A stretch of DNA of 13,756 bases from NIOZ-UU13 sp048635425 (GTDB taxonomy: Bacteria; Planctomycetota; Phycisphaerae; Sedimentisphaerales; Anaerobacaceae). Positions 6,983 through 13,278 of this stretch are shown piece after piece. How positions within the stretch are numbered: position 1 is the stretch's first letter; each line of letters begins with the position of its first letter. Both the position numbers and the translations under genes were made by a program. A model generated the notes under the pieces. That model saw nothing but the letters and a program-made list of their open reading frames with translations. It did not search any database and was not told the origin of the DNA. The stretch is taken from contig JAIVYN010000086.1 in NCBI GenBank assembly GCA_048635425.1, forward strand, positions 1 to 13,756, given 5' to 3'.

Positions 6983-9202
6983 TCAAGGTGCCGGCTCCGG
7001 TTCCGGAGGATACAGCCGAATATCATCAACGTAAATCGTACCTGAACCACCAGCTAACGGATTGTTCCTGTTACCAAGACCAAGAGCAATCGTATTGACA
7101 TTAGCCAGGTTCACACCCTGGTCTGCAAAAACTTGTAAGTCGATATTCCATTGGGTCCAGGTAGTTATCTGCGCCGCATCTGGATTATCGTGATTGACCA
7201 CAGCATTGCCATTGAGAGCAACATACAAGGTCTCAGCAGCATTATCCGAATTGCCTCTGAACCAAATCGTCAGCGTGTTGACACCATTTTCGGTCCAGTC
7301 ACGAGGATAACTTAACGACTTCTCCACCTCTGAATACTTTAAGACGCTGTTGTCGTAGAATACAGGCATCGATTGGTTGCCTCCGTGAACGATAGTTTCC
7401 TCAGTATAAGAACCCGTGGTTTCATCACCAACCATAGAGCCGGTCCCATTACCGGGATGGGCCGGTAATGTAGGATGCGAGGCATAGCCAAGCCCGTCTA
7501 TCCATGTCCACCATATCTCATTATTGCCAATGTCATAGTCTTCAAAATCGTCCACGACAAGGAAGTTGGCCGTCGTAAAGCTCCAGAGAGGGCCTGTCCA
7601 CGGACTGTCCGGATTGGCATTATTGACCTCATCTATCCGCCAGTAGTAAGTAGTGTTCCATTCAAGGTTGCCTGCATCATAACTTTCTGAACCAAGGTTT
7701 CCAGTACCCTTATATTCAGGTGAGCTCGTATCGGCGTTTTTCACGGCATCTTTATCTGTGCCGAAGTAGATATCATGCGATGCACTAAAGACTCCAGGTG
7801 TCCAAGTTAGCACAGTTATCTGCGTTACATCTAAGGCACCCTTAGCCGGCTCGGGGTTATCAACGGCGCCCTCAGTAAGAAAGCTCCAGACATCGCCTTT
7901 AAATGTATCGACGGCATCAAACTCATCGACACGCCAGTAATAAGTCTTGGCCAATTCAAGTGGGCCGGGAATATAGGTTGCAGTTCCCTGAGGAAGACCA
8001 CCGGCGGCATTGTTCACATCGTCAAAACTTTCGCCAAAGTACACATAGTTTAGTACCGCACCGAAACCTGCCGTCCATTTTAGTACCACATTCGGGTCGA
8101 CAAGCTCGGCACCATCAGCCGGGTCGGGTGCATAGGCGGTATTGGGTGGAATACTAAAGCTCCAGACATCGCCTTTCCACGGACTGTTCGGATCGGCACT
8201 ATTGATCCCGTCGACCCGCCAGTAATAGGTCGTGCCGGCCTGCAGGCCTTCGGGGACAGGGGAACCGGCAAAGCCGATAATTTGCAGAGTCGCAACGGTG
8301 TTGACTGCGAACGTGCCCTCGGCCCCGTTGTTGACGTCGTCGAAATCGGTGCCGATGTACAGGTCGTGTGAAACCGCCAGATCTCCGGGCCCCCAACTAA
8401 GGTTTGCCCATGTATTTTCGTGCATCTGACCATCGCTCGGATCGGGATTGAAGGCCGTGGTGCGGACCGTCCAGGGGGCCGATACCGTAGTCTTGCCCGA
8501 ATATGGAACATCGTATTCCACTCGTACATCCGCTAGCGAGCCATTGTTGGCGGTAATCTTGCCCTCGCTAACATAGCCGGCGATCTGCGTCGTGACATTG
8601 CCGTCTATTACCAGCGTGCCGCCGTTGAAATCAATCGTGCCTTCTGCGCCAATGACCAGGCCGCCAACGCTCATCATACCACCGTCCAACTGGATGTGTC
8701 CCTTGGAGCCGGGATCAACGCTGAGAGTTAGCGTGTTGGGAACGCTGAATTCGCCGCCGTTCATCTGGATGACGTGCATGCCCGGCTGATGGTAGCCGAC
8801 CCTGGCCTCTGCGACGGGATTGTCCACGCCGGCGGTCAACTTACCGCCTTCATTTATGGTAAGCAAAGAATCGCCCGGGGTGCCGGAGCTATCTCGGCCC
8901 TGAAAGTACCAATTATTGGACTGGACGTTACCGCCGCTGTTAATGGTCAAATGGCCATTGTTGGAGATATCCACACGCTGGCCCCCGGTGGTAGTTCTGT
9001 CAACAACCGGATCGAAGTCACCGGCCTGACGGATACGGATTGGCAAACCTGGCGACTCTTCCGGGTAATCCGGCGCCCAGTTGCTGGCATCAAACCAATC
9101 ACTGCTGGTGGCACCTTCCCAATTACAGTCGGCAAAGGCCGTGCTTCCCATAGCTCCTGATAGAGCTAAGAGAAAAGCCAAAAAGATCGATCTTTTACAC
9201 AT
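6983..9202 (-). CDS. Secreted multidomain protein: beta-helix-like region, three Fn3-like repeats, C-terminal jelly-roll-like module
   Basis: This 739-residue protein has ATG at 9202-9200 and AGAGGA (9213-9208) 5 nt upstream. A clear signal peptide, KRSIFLAFLLALSGAMGSTAFA (residues 3-24 by hydrophobicity and small residues), is likely cleaved near AFA|DC. Residues 26-45 hold a WEGATSSDWFDASNW motif that begins many planctomycete exported proteins. Residues 80-220 are rich in short G/N-turn repeats (LTINSGG, LTINEGG, IQLDGG, IDFNGG), suggesting a right-handed beta-helix. Three related modules follow at about 251-352, 356-445 and 447-546, each with HDLYIGT/YVYFGE/HDIYFGT, TYYWRVDE-like and VWSF/LWSF blocks (Fn3-like). 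Residues 547-731 start VVDDFEDYD and end GTIYVDDIRLYPPEPEP, like carbohydrate-binding jelly-roll modules. No PEP-CTERM or other anchor is visible, so it is probably released. It may bind polysaccharide; no catalytic motif was found. Confidence 0.88.
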   Translation of the reverse strand: MCKRSIFLAFLLALSGAMGSTAFADCNWEGATSSDWFDASNWAPDYPEESPGLPIRIRQAGDFDPVVDRTTTGGQRVDISNNGHLTINSGGNVQSNNWYFQGRDSSGTPGDSLLTINEGGKLTAGVDNPVAEARVGYHQPGMHVIQMNGGEFSVPNTLTLSVDPGSKGHIQLDGGMMSVGGLVIGAEGTIDFNGGTLVIDGNVTTQIAGYVSEGKITANNGSLADVRVEYDVPYSGKTTVSAPWTVRTTAFNPDPSDGQMHENTWANLSWGPGDLAVSHDLYIGTDFDDVNNGAEGTFAVNTVATLQIIGFAGSPVPEGLQAGTTYYWRVDGINSADPNSPWKGDVWSFSIPPNTAYAPDPADGAELVDPNVVLKWTAGFGAVLNYVYFGESFDDVNNAAGGLPQGTATYIPGPLELAKTYYWRVDEFDAVDTFKGDVWSFLTEGAVDNPEPAKGALDVTQITVLTWTPGVFSASHDIYFGTDKDAVKNADTSSPEYKGTGNLGSESYDAGNLEWNTTYYWRIDEVNNANPDSPWTGPLWSFTTANFLVVDDFEDYDIGNNEIWWTWIDGLGYASHPTLPAHPGNGTGSMVGDETTGSYTEETIVHGGNQSMPVFYDNSVLKYSEVEKSLSYPRDWTENGVNTLTIWFRGNSDNAAETLYVALNGNAVVNHDNPDAAQITTWTQWNIDLQVFADQGVNLANVNTIALGLGNRNNPLAGGSGTIYVDDIRLYPPEPEPAP

Positions 9203-9214
9203 AATAGTCCTCTT

Positions 9215-9358
9215 TCAAAAAAAGTTGAAATAATCGTGCTTTGGCCACACTAAAACACTGATTCCCACAGAAGCAAAATATGGATTTGTTGTTGAAATGT
9301 TAACACCTCCTTTTGCAAAGAACACAGTCGCCTTTACGACTAACTCTGTGCCTTGCAT
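9215..9358 (-). CDS. Possible 47-aa small protein or leader ORF upstream of the exoprotein gene
   Basis: An ATG at 9358-9356 is preceded by GAGGAGGAG (9372-9364) with a 5-nt spacer, one of the strongest ribosome binding sites in the window. The product begins MQGTELVVKATVFFAKGGVN and ends DYFNFF. I do not recognise a family. The TGA (9217-9215) lies 12 nt before the exoprotein ATG, with that gene's own AGAGGA in between, so the two would be read in tandem. Inside the ORF is an almost perfect anti-16S match, AAAAGGAGGTG (9314-9304). An imperfect inverted repeat (TGCAAAGAACACAG at 9313-9326 against TGCAAGGCACAGAG on the other strand, 9357-9344) sits over the start. It may be a regulatory leader, a real small protein or a decayed remnant; the in-frame region also extends upstream of this ATG to 9415. 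Confidence 0.4.
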   Translation of the reverse strand: MQGTELVVKATVFFAKGGVNISTTNPYFASVGISVLVWPKHDYFNFF

Positions 9359-9636
9359 AATTACTCCTCCTCTATTCGAAAAAATACAGGAATTGCGCCC
9401 GTTGGATGACCTCAAATCCGCAGATGCGCAGGCACAAGTTTCACTAATATTATCTATACCAAATTATCCACCTTCCCGTCAAGGAAAATCTCTGGATTAT
9501 GAGTGGGTATCTATTCTTGATGTGGTTGTGTTTAAAGCACCTCACAGGCCATTTAAACGGCGAACTGGTTTTGAGGGTATCTGACCATCCAACGACTAAA
9601 AAAAACAGCCAAAAACTTTCATTACCTCAACGATTG
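9359..9636. other. Intergenic DNA between divergent genes, no convincing gene
   Basis: This stretch lies between the leader ORF and the pseudopilin promoter. A plus-strand open frame at 9297-9584 overlaps it but lacks a ribosome binding site. It contains the inverted pair GTTTAAA (9530-9536) / TTTAAAC (9552-9558), a possible short hairpin of unknown use. The promoter of the minus-strand exoprotein gene probably lies here. The minus-strand AT-rich segment TATAGATAAT near 9455-9465 is a candidate, but no matching -35 is clear. Confidence 0.4.
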
Positions 9637-9645
9637 TGATATAAT
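9637..9645 (+). promoter_or_regulatory. Extended -10 promoter for the pseudopilin gene
   Basis: TGATATAAT is a perfect extended -10 (TGnTATAAT). The hexamer 17 bp upstream, TTTCAT (9617-9622), is a poor -35, which fits an extended -10 type promoter. Transcription would begin near 9652, giving a leader of roughly 65 nt before the ATG at 9718. Confidence 0.6.
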
Positions 9646-9717
9646 TTTGGCACTAAAGAATATCCTCGAGACTTGTTATGTCTGGCTAAAATGTATATAG
9701 AAAGAGAAGGTGATTAT

Positions 9718-10566
9718 ATGAACAAATCAAAAGGTTTCACGCTAATAGAATTACTGGTTGTAATCGCAATTATTGCCTTATTGATGGCGATATTGATGCC
9801 CGCACTCTCACGAGTGAAGAGACAGGCCAGAGCCGTTACGTGTCTGGCTCTGCTGAAACAATGGGGCACTATCTGGTCGATGTATTGCGATGACAACAAT
9901 GGCTATTTTAGCAATGGTGTTATCCGTAGCGCTGGGTGGCACCGGGGAGAATGGGTAATTTGTCTGCGCCATCTGTACCGGACAAAAACAAACATCCTCC
10001 AGTGCCCTTCGGCCAAGAAGCGGCGACCGGATGGATCCGCATGGGGCAGCACATATAACACCTATTTCATGCCGTTAGGGGGAAACGACAGCGGCTCTCT
10101 GGGCGGTGAAGAACCCAGCTTCGGGGCAAGTAACTGGATTTATAATCCAAATCCGGGTGTAAATGCTATTCAGAACCGTCCCGCTGATTGGAACTGGAGG
10201 AGCAAGGATGTGGCGGGTTCGAACTACATCCCGATCTTCGCAGACGCCATGTGGAGAGGAGGCGGCCCCTGCTATCGTACAAATGAGACTGGTTCATTAG
10301 CCCCCAATTTTAACCGTATCACTCCTGCCCAATATGATGGCCAGTGGATTGCCTACGCTAATGAAATGATGCACTTCGCCATCAACCGCCACGAGACGGG
10401 GACGAATGTGCTCTTTATGGATTTCACCGCCAGGAAAGTAGGGCTTAAGGAATTGTGGAAGCTGAAATGGCATCGAATGTTCCCCACCAATGGTCCCTGG
10501 ACCGCCGCTGGCGGCGTCCAACCGTCAGACTGGCCCGAGTGGATGAGGAATTTTAAGGAATACTGA
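9718..10566 (+). CDS. Type II secretion-like pseudopilin (prepilin N-terminus with large planctomycete-type C-terminal domain)
   Basis: I place the start at ATG 9718, which has AGAAGG 7 nt upstream and puts the prepilin leader at the very N-terminus; the 15 codons before it, from a TTG, are not needed. The protein has 282 residues. MNKSKG|FTLIELLVVIAIIALL is a class III signal: prepilin peptidase should cut after G6 and methylate F7, with the conserved glutamate at mature position 5 (E11). A hydrophobic helix continues to about residue 28, then RVKRQARAVTCLALLKQW. The C-terminal part has HETGTNVLFMDF (224-235) and KELWKLKWHRMF, resembling the 'H-x9-DG'-type ending of the very numerous DUF1559-like planctomycete proteins, with D-F instead of D-G. 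It is probably exported to a pseudopilus or cell surface; the substrate is unknown. It stands alone, without gsp/pil genes. Confidence 0.9.
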   Translation: MNKSKGFTLIELLVVIAIIALLMAILMPALSRVKRQARAVTCLALLKQWGTIWSMYCDDNNGYFSNGVIRSAGWHRGEWVICLRHLYRTKTNILQCPSAKKRRPDGSAWGSTYNTYFMPLGGNDSGSLGGEEPSFGASNWIYNPNPGVNAIQNRPADWNWRSKDVAGSNYIPIFADAMWRGGGPCYRTNETGSLAPNFNRITPAQYDGQWIAYANEMMHFAINRHETGTNVLFMDFTARKVGLKELWKLKWHRMFPTNGPWTAAGGVQPSDWPEWMRNFKEY

Positions 10567-10799
10567 AAAGTGATTTCTCGCTCATAGAATCGCCAACCCT
10601 GATCAAGAAGATTAATCTCGATGGTGACAAAGTAAGCTTCAAATACGTCCTGCAATTTGGCGACCAGGAATACGAAACGAGCTTCGAAGGAAAGATTGCA
10701 GAGTCCAAGCTCACCGGCGAATTGAAAACATCGAGAGGAACGTCGAAAGTAACAGGCACCAGGCGCTCATTCAGAAGATCCAGACCCAGTCAGAGATAA
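10557..10799 (+). pseudogene. Headless remnant of a coding sequence (C-terminal beta-rich domain)
   Basis: In the frame running from a stop at 10554-10556 to TAA at 10797-10799, 80 codons read as convincing protein: INLDGDKVSFKYVLQFGDQE, then YETSFEGKIAESKLTGELKT, then SRGTSKVTGTR. The alternation G-D-K-V-x-F, F-E-G-K-I, K-L-T-G-E-L resembles the small beta-barrel domain found at the ends of planctomycete glycoside/lipid-associated hypothetical proteins, of the type 'V-x-G-x-x-L-x-F ... Y-x-G-x-x-x-G-D-x-I-x-G'. No ATG or GTG start with a ribosome binding site exists. It begins inside the last codons of the pseudopilin gene, so the 5' part was lost, probably by deletion or rearrangement that joined it to the pseudopilin. 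The family link is from memory and approximate. Confidence 0.55.
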
Positions 10800-10880
10800 G
10801 CCGGGATAGCTGGCACTTTGTCCAAAGAACGTGCATGTTGGAGTTATCATAAATTGTTGAGTCTCGCAAAAGGTTAAATC

Positions 10881-11708
10881 ATGAATGCAATTATCAAGAA
10901 TAAATCCAATCGAGAATGGCGTGAGATCTTGTTTGAAGTAATTTTTGAAGCAGATACTCCGGCAGGTAAATGGTTTGATATAGTATTGATAATAAGCATT
11001 TTGCTGAGTGTTATGACGGTCATGCTTGATAGTGTGGGCTCCATCAGGGCGAAATATGGTGAATTCCTATATGCCGCTGAATGGTTCTTCACGATTCTTT
11101 TCACAGTGGAGTACATTTTTCGGTTGCTTTGTATTGGAAAGCCAATTCGATACGCAGTTAGTTTCTTCGGCATCGTTGACTTATTGGCGATACTTCCTAC
11201 GTATATGAGCTTGCTATTCTTCGGAAGTCGCTATCTGCTGGTGGTTAGAGTTCTGAGAGTATTACGCATTTTTAGGGTCCTAAAGCTCGGTCACCATACG
11301 AAGGAAGCTACTGTGCTCAGGGAAGCTCTGTACGCGAGCCGCCGAAAAATTATCGTATTTCTTTTTGTGCTTTTAACCCTGGTCATAATCATAGGCTCAT
11401 TGATGTATGTGATTGAAGAGGAGGAAAACGGATTTACAAGTATACCGCGTAGCGTATATTGGGCTGTTGTAACTCTTACGACTGTTGGTTACGGTGACAT
11501 ATCACCAAAGAGCGGGACGGGGCAATTTTTGGCGGCCATAGTTATGATTTTAGGATATTCGATAATCGCTGTTCCAACAGGGATTGTGACTGTGGAATTA
11601 TCGCGGGCACATACGGAAAAAACGAGCTCCCAGGCATGTCCCAATTGCAGTGCCGAAGGTCATGACAGGGATGCCCAATACTGCAAATTCTGTGGAACAA
11701 AACTATAG
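10881..11708 (+). CDS. Voltage-gated potassium channel (six-helix Kv type) with C-terminal zinc ribbon
   Basis: This 275-residue protein (ATG 10881, AAAAGG upstream) has the full Kv layout. S1 is near 33-51, S2 66-87, S3 92-112, and S4 117-136 bears R117, R123, R126, R129, R132 and K135, the every-third-residue pattern of a voltage sensor. S5 is near 156-178, then a pore helix and the selectivity filter TLTTVGYGDISP with TVGYGD at 201-206, and S6 213-237 ending AVPTGIVTVELSR. The filter sequence predicts K+ selectivity. After S6 a short linker leads to a Cys4 ribbon, CPNC (253-256) and CKFC (268-271), expected to bind zinc in the cytoplasm. KvAP-like prokaryotic channels usually lack this tail or carry RCK domains. 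mtfA follows 32 bp downstream on the same strand, so co-transcription is likely. Confidence 0.93.
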   Translation: MNAIIKNKSNREWREILFEVIFEADTPAGKWFDIVLIISILLSVMTVMLDSVGSIRAKYGEFLYAAEWFFTILFTVEYIFRLLCIGKPIRYAVSFFGIVDLLAILPTYMSLLFFGSRYLLVVRVLRVLRIFRVLKLGHHTKEATVLREALYASRRKIIVFLFVLLTLVIIIGSLMYVIEEEENGFTSIPRSVYWAVVTLTTVGYGDISPKSGTGQFLAAIVMILGYSIIAVPTGIVTVELSRAHTEKTSSQACPNCSAEGHDRDAQYCKFCGTKL

Positions 11709-11740
11709 CGTTTAAGTACTCAACGAATACTCCAAGTTCA

Positions 11741-12589
11741 ATGGCCAGTGCGGGAGAAAGCAGGAGAATGACTATCGCAAAATTTACAATAGTGGCTTTT
11801 GGATTAGTCCTGGCCTTCTTTATCGCAAAACGCCTGTCCCGCCGTGCAAAGCGAAAACGCCTGTTAGCCATGTTGTTTCCAGAGGAGTGGAAACAAATCG
11901 TGCGAAAGAATGTGCCTCTTTACAATCGCCTGCCGGATTCATTAAAGGAGCAGCTTCATGGCCTTGTACATGTCTTCATAGCCGAAAAAAATTTCGAGGG
12001 TTGCGGTGGTTTGGAAATAACTGACGAGGTTAGAGTTACAATCGCAGCTCAGGCGAGTATGTTATTGTTGAATCGAAGAGCTACCCACTTCCCCAAACTT
12101 CATACTATCTTAGTATATCCTCACACTTATGTAGCCAAAACGGTATCTTCGAACGGCACAGTTACAGTCAATGGGCAGAGCATACGTCTCGGAGAGTCTT
12201 GGCAAAATGGACCGGTTGTTCTTGCCTGGGATAGCGTGCAAGGTGGAACGTTGAATATCACCGACGCTCGGAATGTAGTACTTCATGAATTTGCTCATCA
12301 ATTGGACCAGGAAGATGGCGCGGCTGATGGAGCACCAATTCTGGAGCATCGGTCCGGCTATGTCACGTGGGCTCGCGTTCTGAGTAAGGAATACGAAGCT
12401 CTGCAAAGAAAAAAGAGAAAACGCAGAAAGGCAGTCATGAGTAAATACGGGGCAACGAATCCTGCTGAGTTCTTTGCAGTAGCCACCGAGACCTTTTTCG
12501 AGAAACCAAAACAAATGAAAAAGAAACACCCGGAACTTTATGATGAGCTGAGAAATTACTACAAGTTGAATCCTGTTGAGTGGGTATAA
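11741..12589 (+). CDS. mtfA: MtfA-type zinc metallopeptidase (family M90) with N-terminal membrane anchor
   Basis: This 282-residue protein carries VVLHEFAHQLDQEDGAADG (179-197), the MtfA-type HEXXH site with H182, E183 and H186. Downstream NPAEFFAVATETFFEKP (240-256) supplies conserved glutamates (E243, E250), one of which is a probable third zinc ligand. Known role in E. coli: MtfA is a peptidase that binds and titrates the glucose repressor Mlc and so affects ptsG. Whether an Mlc-like partner exists here cannot be seen. Unlike the soluble E. coli protein, residues 11-29 form a hydrophobic helix followed by RLSRRAKRKR, predicting a single membrane anchor with the catalytic domain inside. 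No good ribosome binding site precedes 11741; an ATG at 11768 with GGGAG/AGGAG just upstream is a credible alternative start and keeps the anchor. It lies 32 bp behind the K+ channel gene. Confidence 0.9.
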   Translation: MASAGESRRMTIAKFTIVAFGLVLAFFIAKRLSRRAKRKRLLAMLFPEEWKQIVRKNVPLYNRLPDSLKEQLHGLVHVFIAEKNFEGCGGLEITDEVRVTIAAQASMLLLNRRATHFPKLHTILVYPHTYVAKTVSSNGTVTVNGQSIRLGESWQNGPVVLAWDSVQGGTLNITDARNVVLHEFAHQLDQEDGAADGAPILEHRSGYVTWARVLSKEYEALQRKKRKRRKAVMSKYGATNPAEFFAVATETFFEKPKQMKKKHPELYDELRNYYKLNPVEWV

Positions 12590-12681
12590 GCTGACTGACG
12601 AAACGTGCAAGAATTCTCATTCAGCTTAGCTGTCATACCCTGCTGTGCACAGAACCCTAAAAGCAACCTACTTCGAGCTCT

Positions 12682-12810
12682 TCATAGGTGACTTGACGAT
12701 GGTCGTTCCATATCGGAGTGCTCATAAGGCGGTGCAGGACAAATGTTGATAGGCACACCGGCCTTGGTGACAATATATTCTATGTATTCCAGAATCTGGT
12801 AGTGCCTCAT
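12682..12810 (-). pseudogene. Minus-strand coding remnant, unidentified, probably frameshifted
   Basis: The frame from ATG 12810 reads MRHYQILEYIEYIVTKAGVP, then INICPAPPYEHSDMERPSSS, then HL and stop (42 aa). Codon use is gene-like over about the first 34 residues, then the text becomes odd. In the next minus-strand frame the sequence stays protein-like a little further, ending IWNDHRQVTYEELEVGCF before TAG at about 12670. A one-base shift near 12710 would join the two. There is no ribosome binding site before the ATG, and a stop (TAA) lies five codons upstream of it. I do not recognise the family. Confidence 0.35.
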
Positions 12811-12848
12811 GATATTGGTAAACACTTTTTACGTTGATGCACTTCTAA

Positions 12849-12998
12849 GAAGAACTTGACAAATTGCTGGATGCTTGTCATAATGCAGGCTGGAAAATGT
12901 TAATTGCTCTGTGTCGGCTTGCTGGCTTGCGCCGGGGCGAGGCTCTGCGATTGCTCTGGTTAGACATCAATTGGAAGAAACTGGCACAAATTGTATGA
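12849..12998 (+). pseudogene. Tyrosine recombinase (phage-type integrase) fragment with box I
   Basis: Starting just after a TAA at 12846-12848, the frame reads EELDKLLDACHNAGWKMLIA followed by LCRLAGLRRGEALRLLWLDI and NWKK, ending at TGA 12996-12998 (49 codons). The segment ALCRLAGLRRGEALRLLWLDI is the box I region of tyrosine recombinases and contains the first catalytic arginine in GLRRGE. The N-terminal core-binding domain, box II (HxxR) and the tyrosine are absent. Just upstream, another frame reads YVDALLRR, suggesting a frameshift near 12850. It is therefore a decayed relic of an integrated element. It points toward the tRNA-Pro gene 62 bp away but lies on its 5' side, whereas most tRNA-targeting islands lie on the 3' side, so the link to this tRNA is uncertain. 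Confidence 0.75.
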
Positions 12999-13060
12999 AG
13001 ACACAAGAACAAATAAGAAGGGGCTTCGTAACTTCTGAGAAAAAAAATAGTTAAGATTAC

Positions 13061-13135
13061 CGGGGTGTAGCTCAGCTTGGCTAGAGCGCCTGCTTTGGGA
13101 GCAGGAGGCCGTAGGTTCGAATCCTATCACCCCGA
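13061..13135 (+). tRNA. tRNA-Pro (anticodon UGG)
   Basis: The cloverleaf is complete. The acceptor stem is CGGGGTG (13061-13067) / CACCCCG (13128-13134) with discriminator A at 13135. The D arm is GCTC...GAGC. The anticodon stem is CCTGC/GCAGG around the loop TTTGGGA with anticodon TGG. The T arm GTAGG/CCTAT surrounds TTCGAAT. CCA is not encoded; TTC follows. It reads CCA and, by wobble, other proline codons. The gene stands alone, with no repeat of its 3' end seen in this window. Confidence 0.95.
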
Positions 13136-13278
13136 TTCTCATAAGTACTTCTCGTGCAAGAACTTATACTTCACAATAAATCAGGACCATATACTCTGTA
13201 TTACTTGCTTGAGAACATTCTTGAGAAGAATTAGGACTTACCAGCTACTGTGGAGAAGGTTAGAAGACAGTTGTCTCA

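Larger units (their letters stand above)
12590..13060. other. Decayed, gene-poor region between mtfA and tRNA-Pro
   Basis: No intact gene is visible in these 471 bp. They hold a minus-strand coding remnant (12682-12810) and a plus-strand tyrosine recombinase fragment (12849-12998), annotated separately. TAAGCTGA (12587-12594, including the mtfA stop) pairs with TCAGCTTA (12621-12628), a perfect 8-bp stem with a 26-nt loop but no T-run, so it is only a weak terminator candidate. CTGTGCACAG (12643-12652) is a perfect 10-bp palindrome of unknown meaning. A run of A at 13040-13047 precedes the tRNA. Confidence 0.5.

Noticed and set aside
9297..9584. Plus-strand 95-aa open frame
   Set aside because: It has no ribosome binding site, overlaps the exoprotein leader on the other strand and shows no recognisable family. 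Its end (FKAPHRPFKRRTGFEGI) looks somewhat protein-like, but that is not enough to call.
9673..9717. Longer pseudopilin start at TTG 9673
   Set aside because: It would add 15 residues before the prepilin leader and has no ribosome binding site; ATG 9718 with AGAAGG fits the leader-peptide rule.
12587..12628. TAAGCTGA/TCAGCTTA inverted repeat as an mtfA terminator
   Set aside because: The stem is 8 bp with a 26-nt loop, it includes the stop codon and no T-run follows.
12604..13162. CGTGCAAGAA repeated at 12604-12613 and 13153-13162, flanking the recombinase relic and tRNA
   Set aside because: A 10-bp match is expected many times by chance in a window this size, and it does not match the tRNA 3' end, so it is not called an attachment-site pair.
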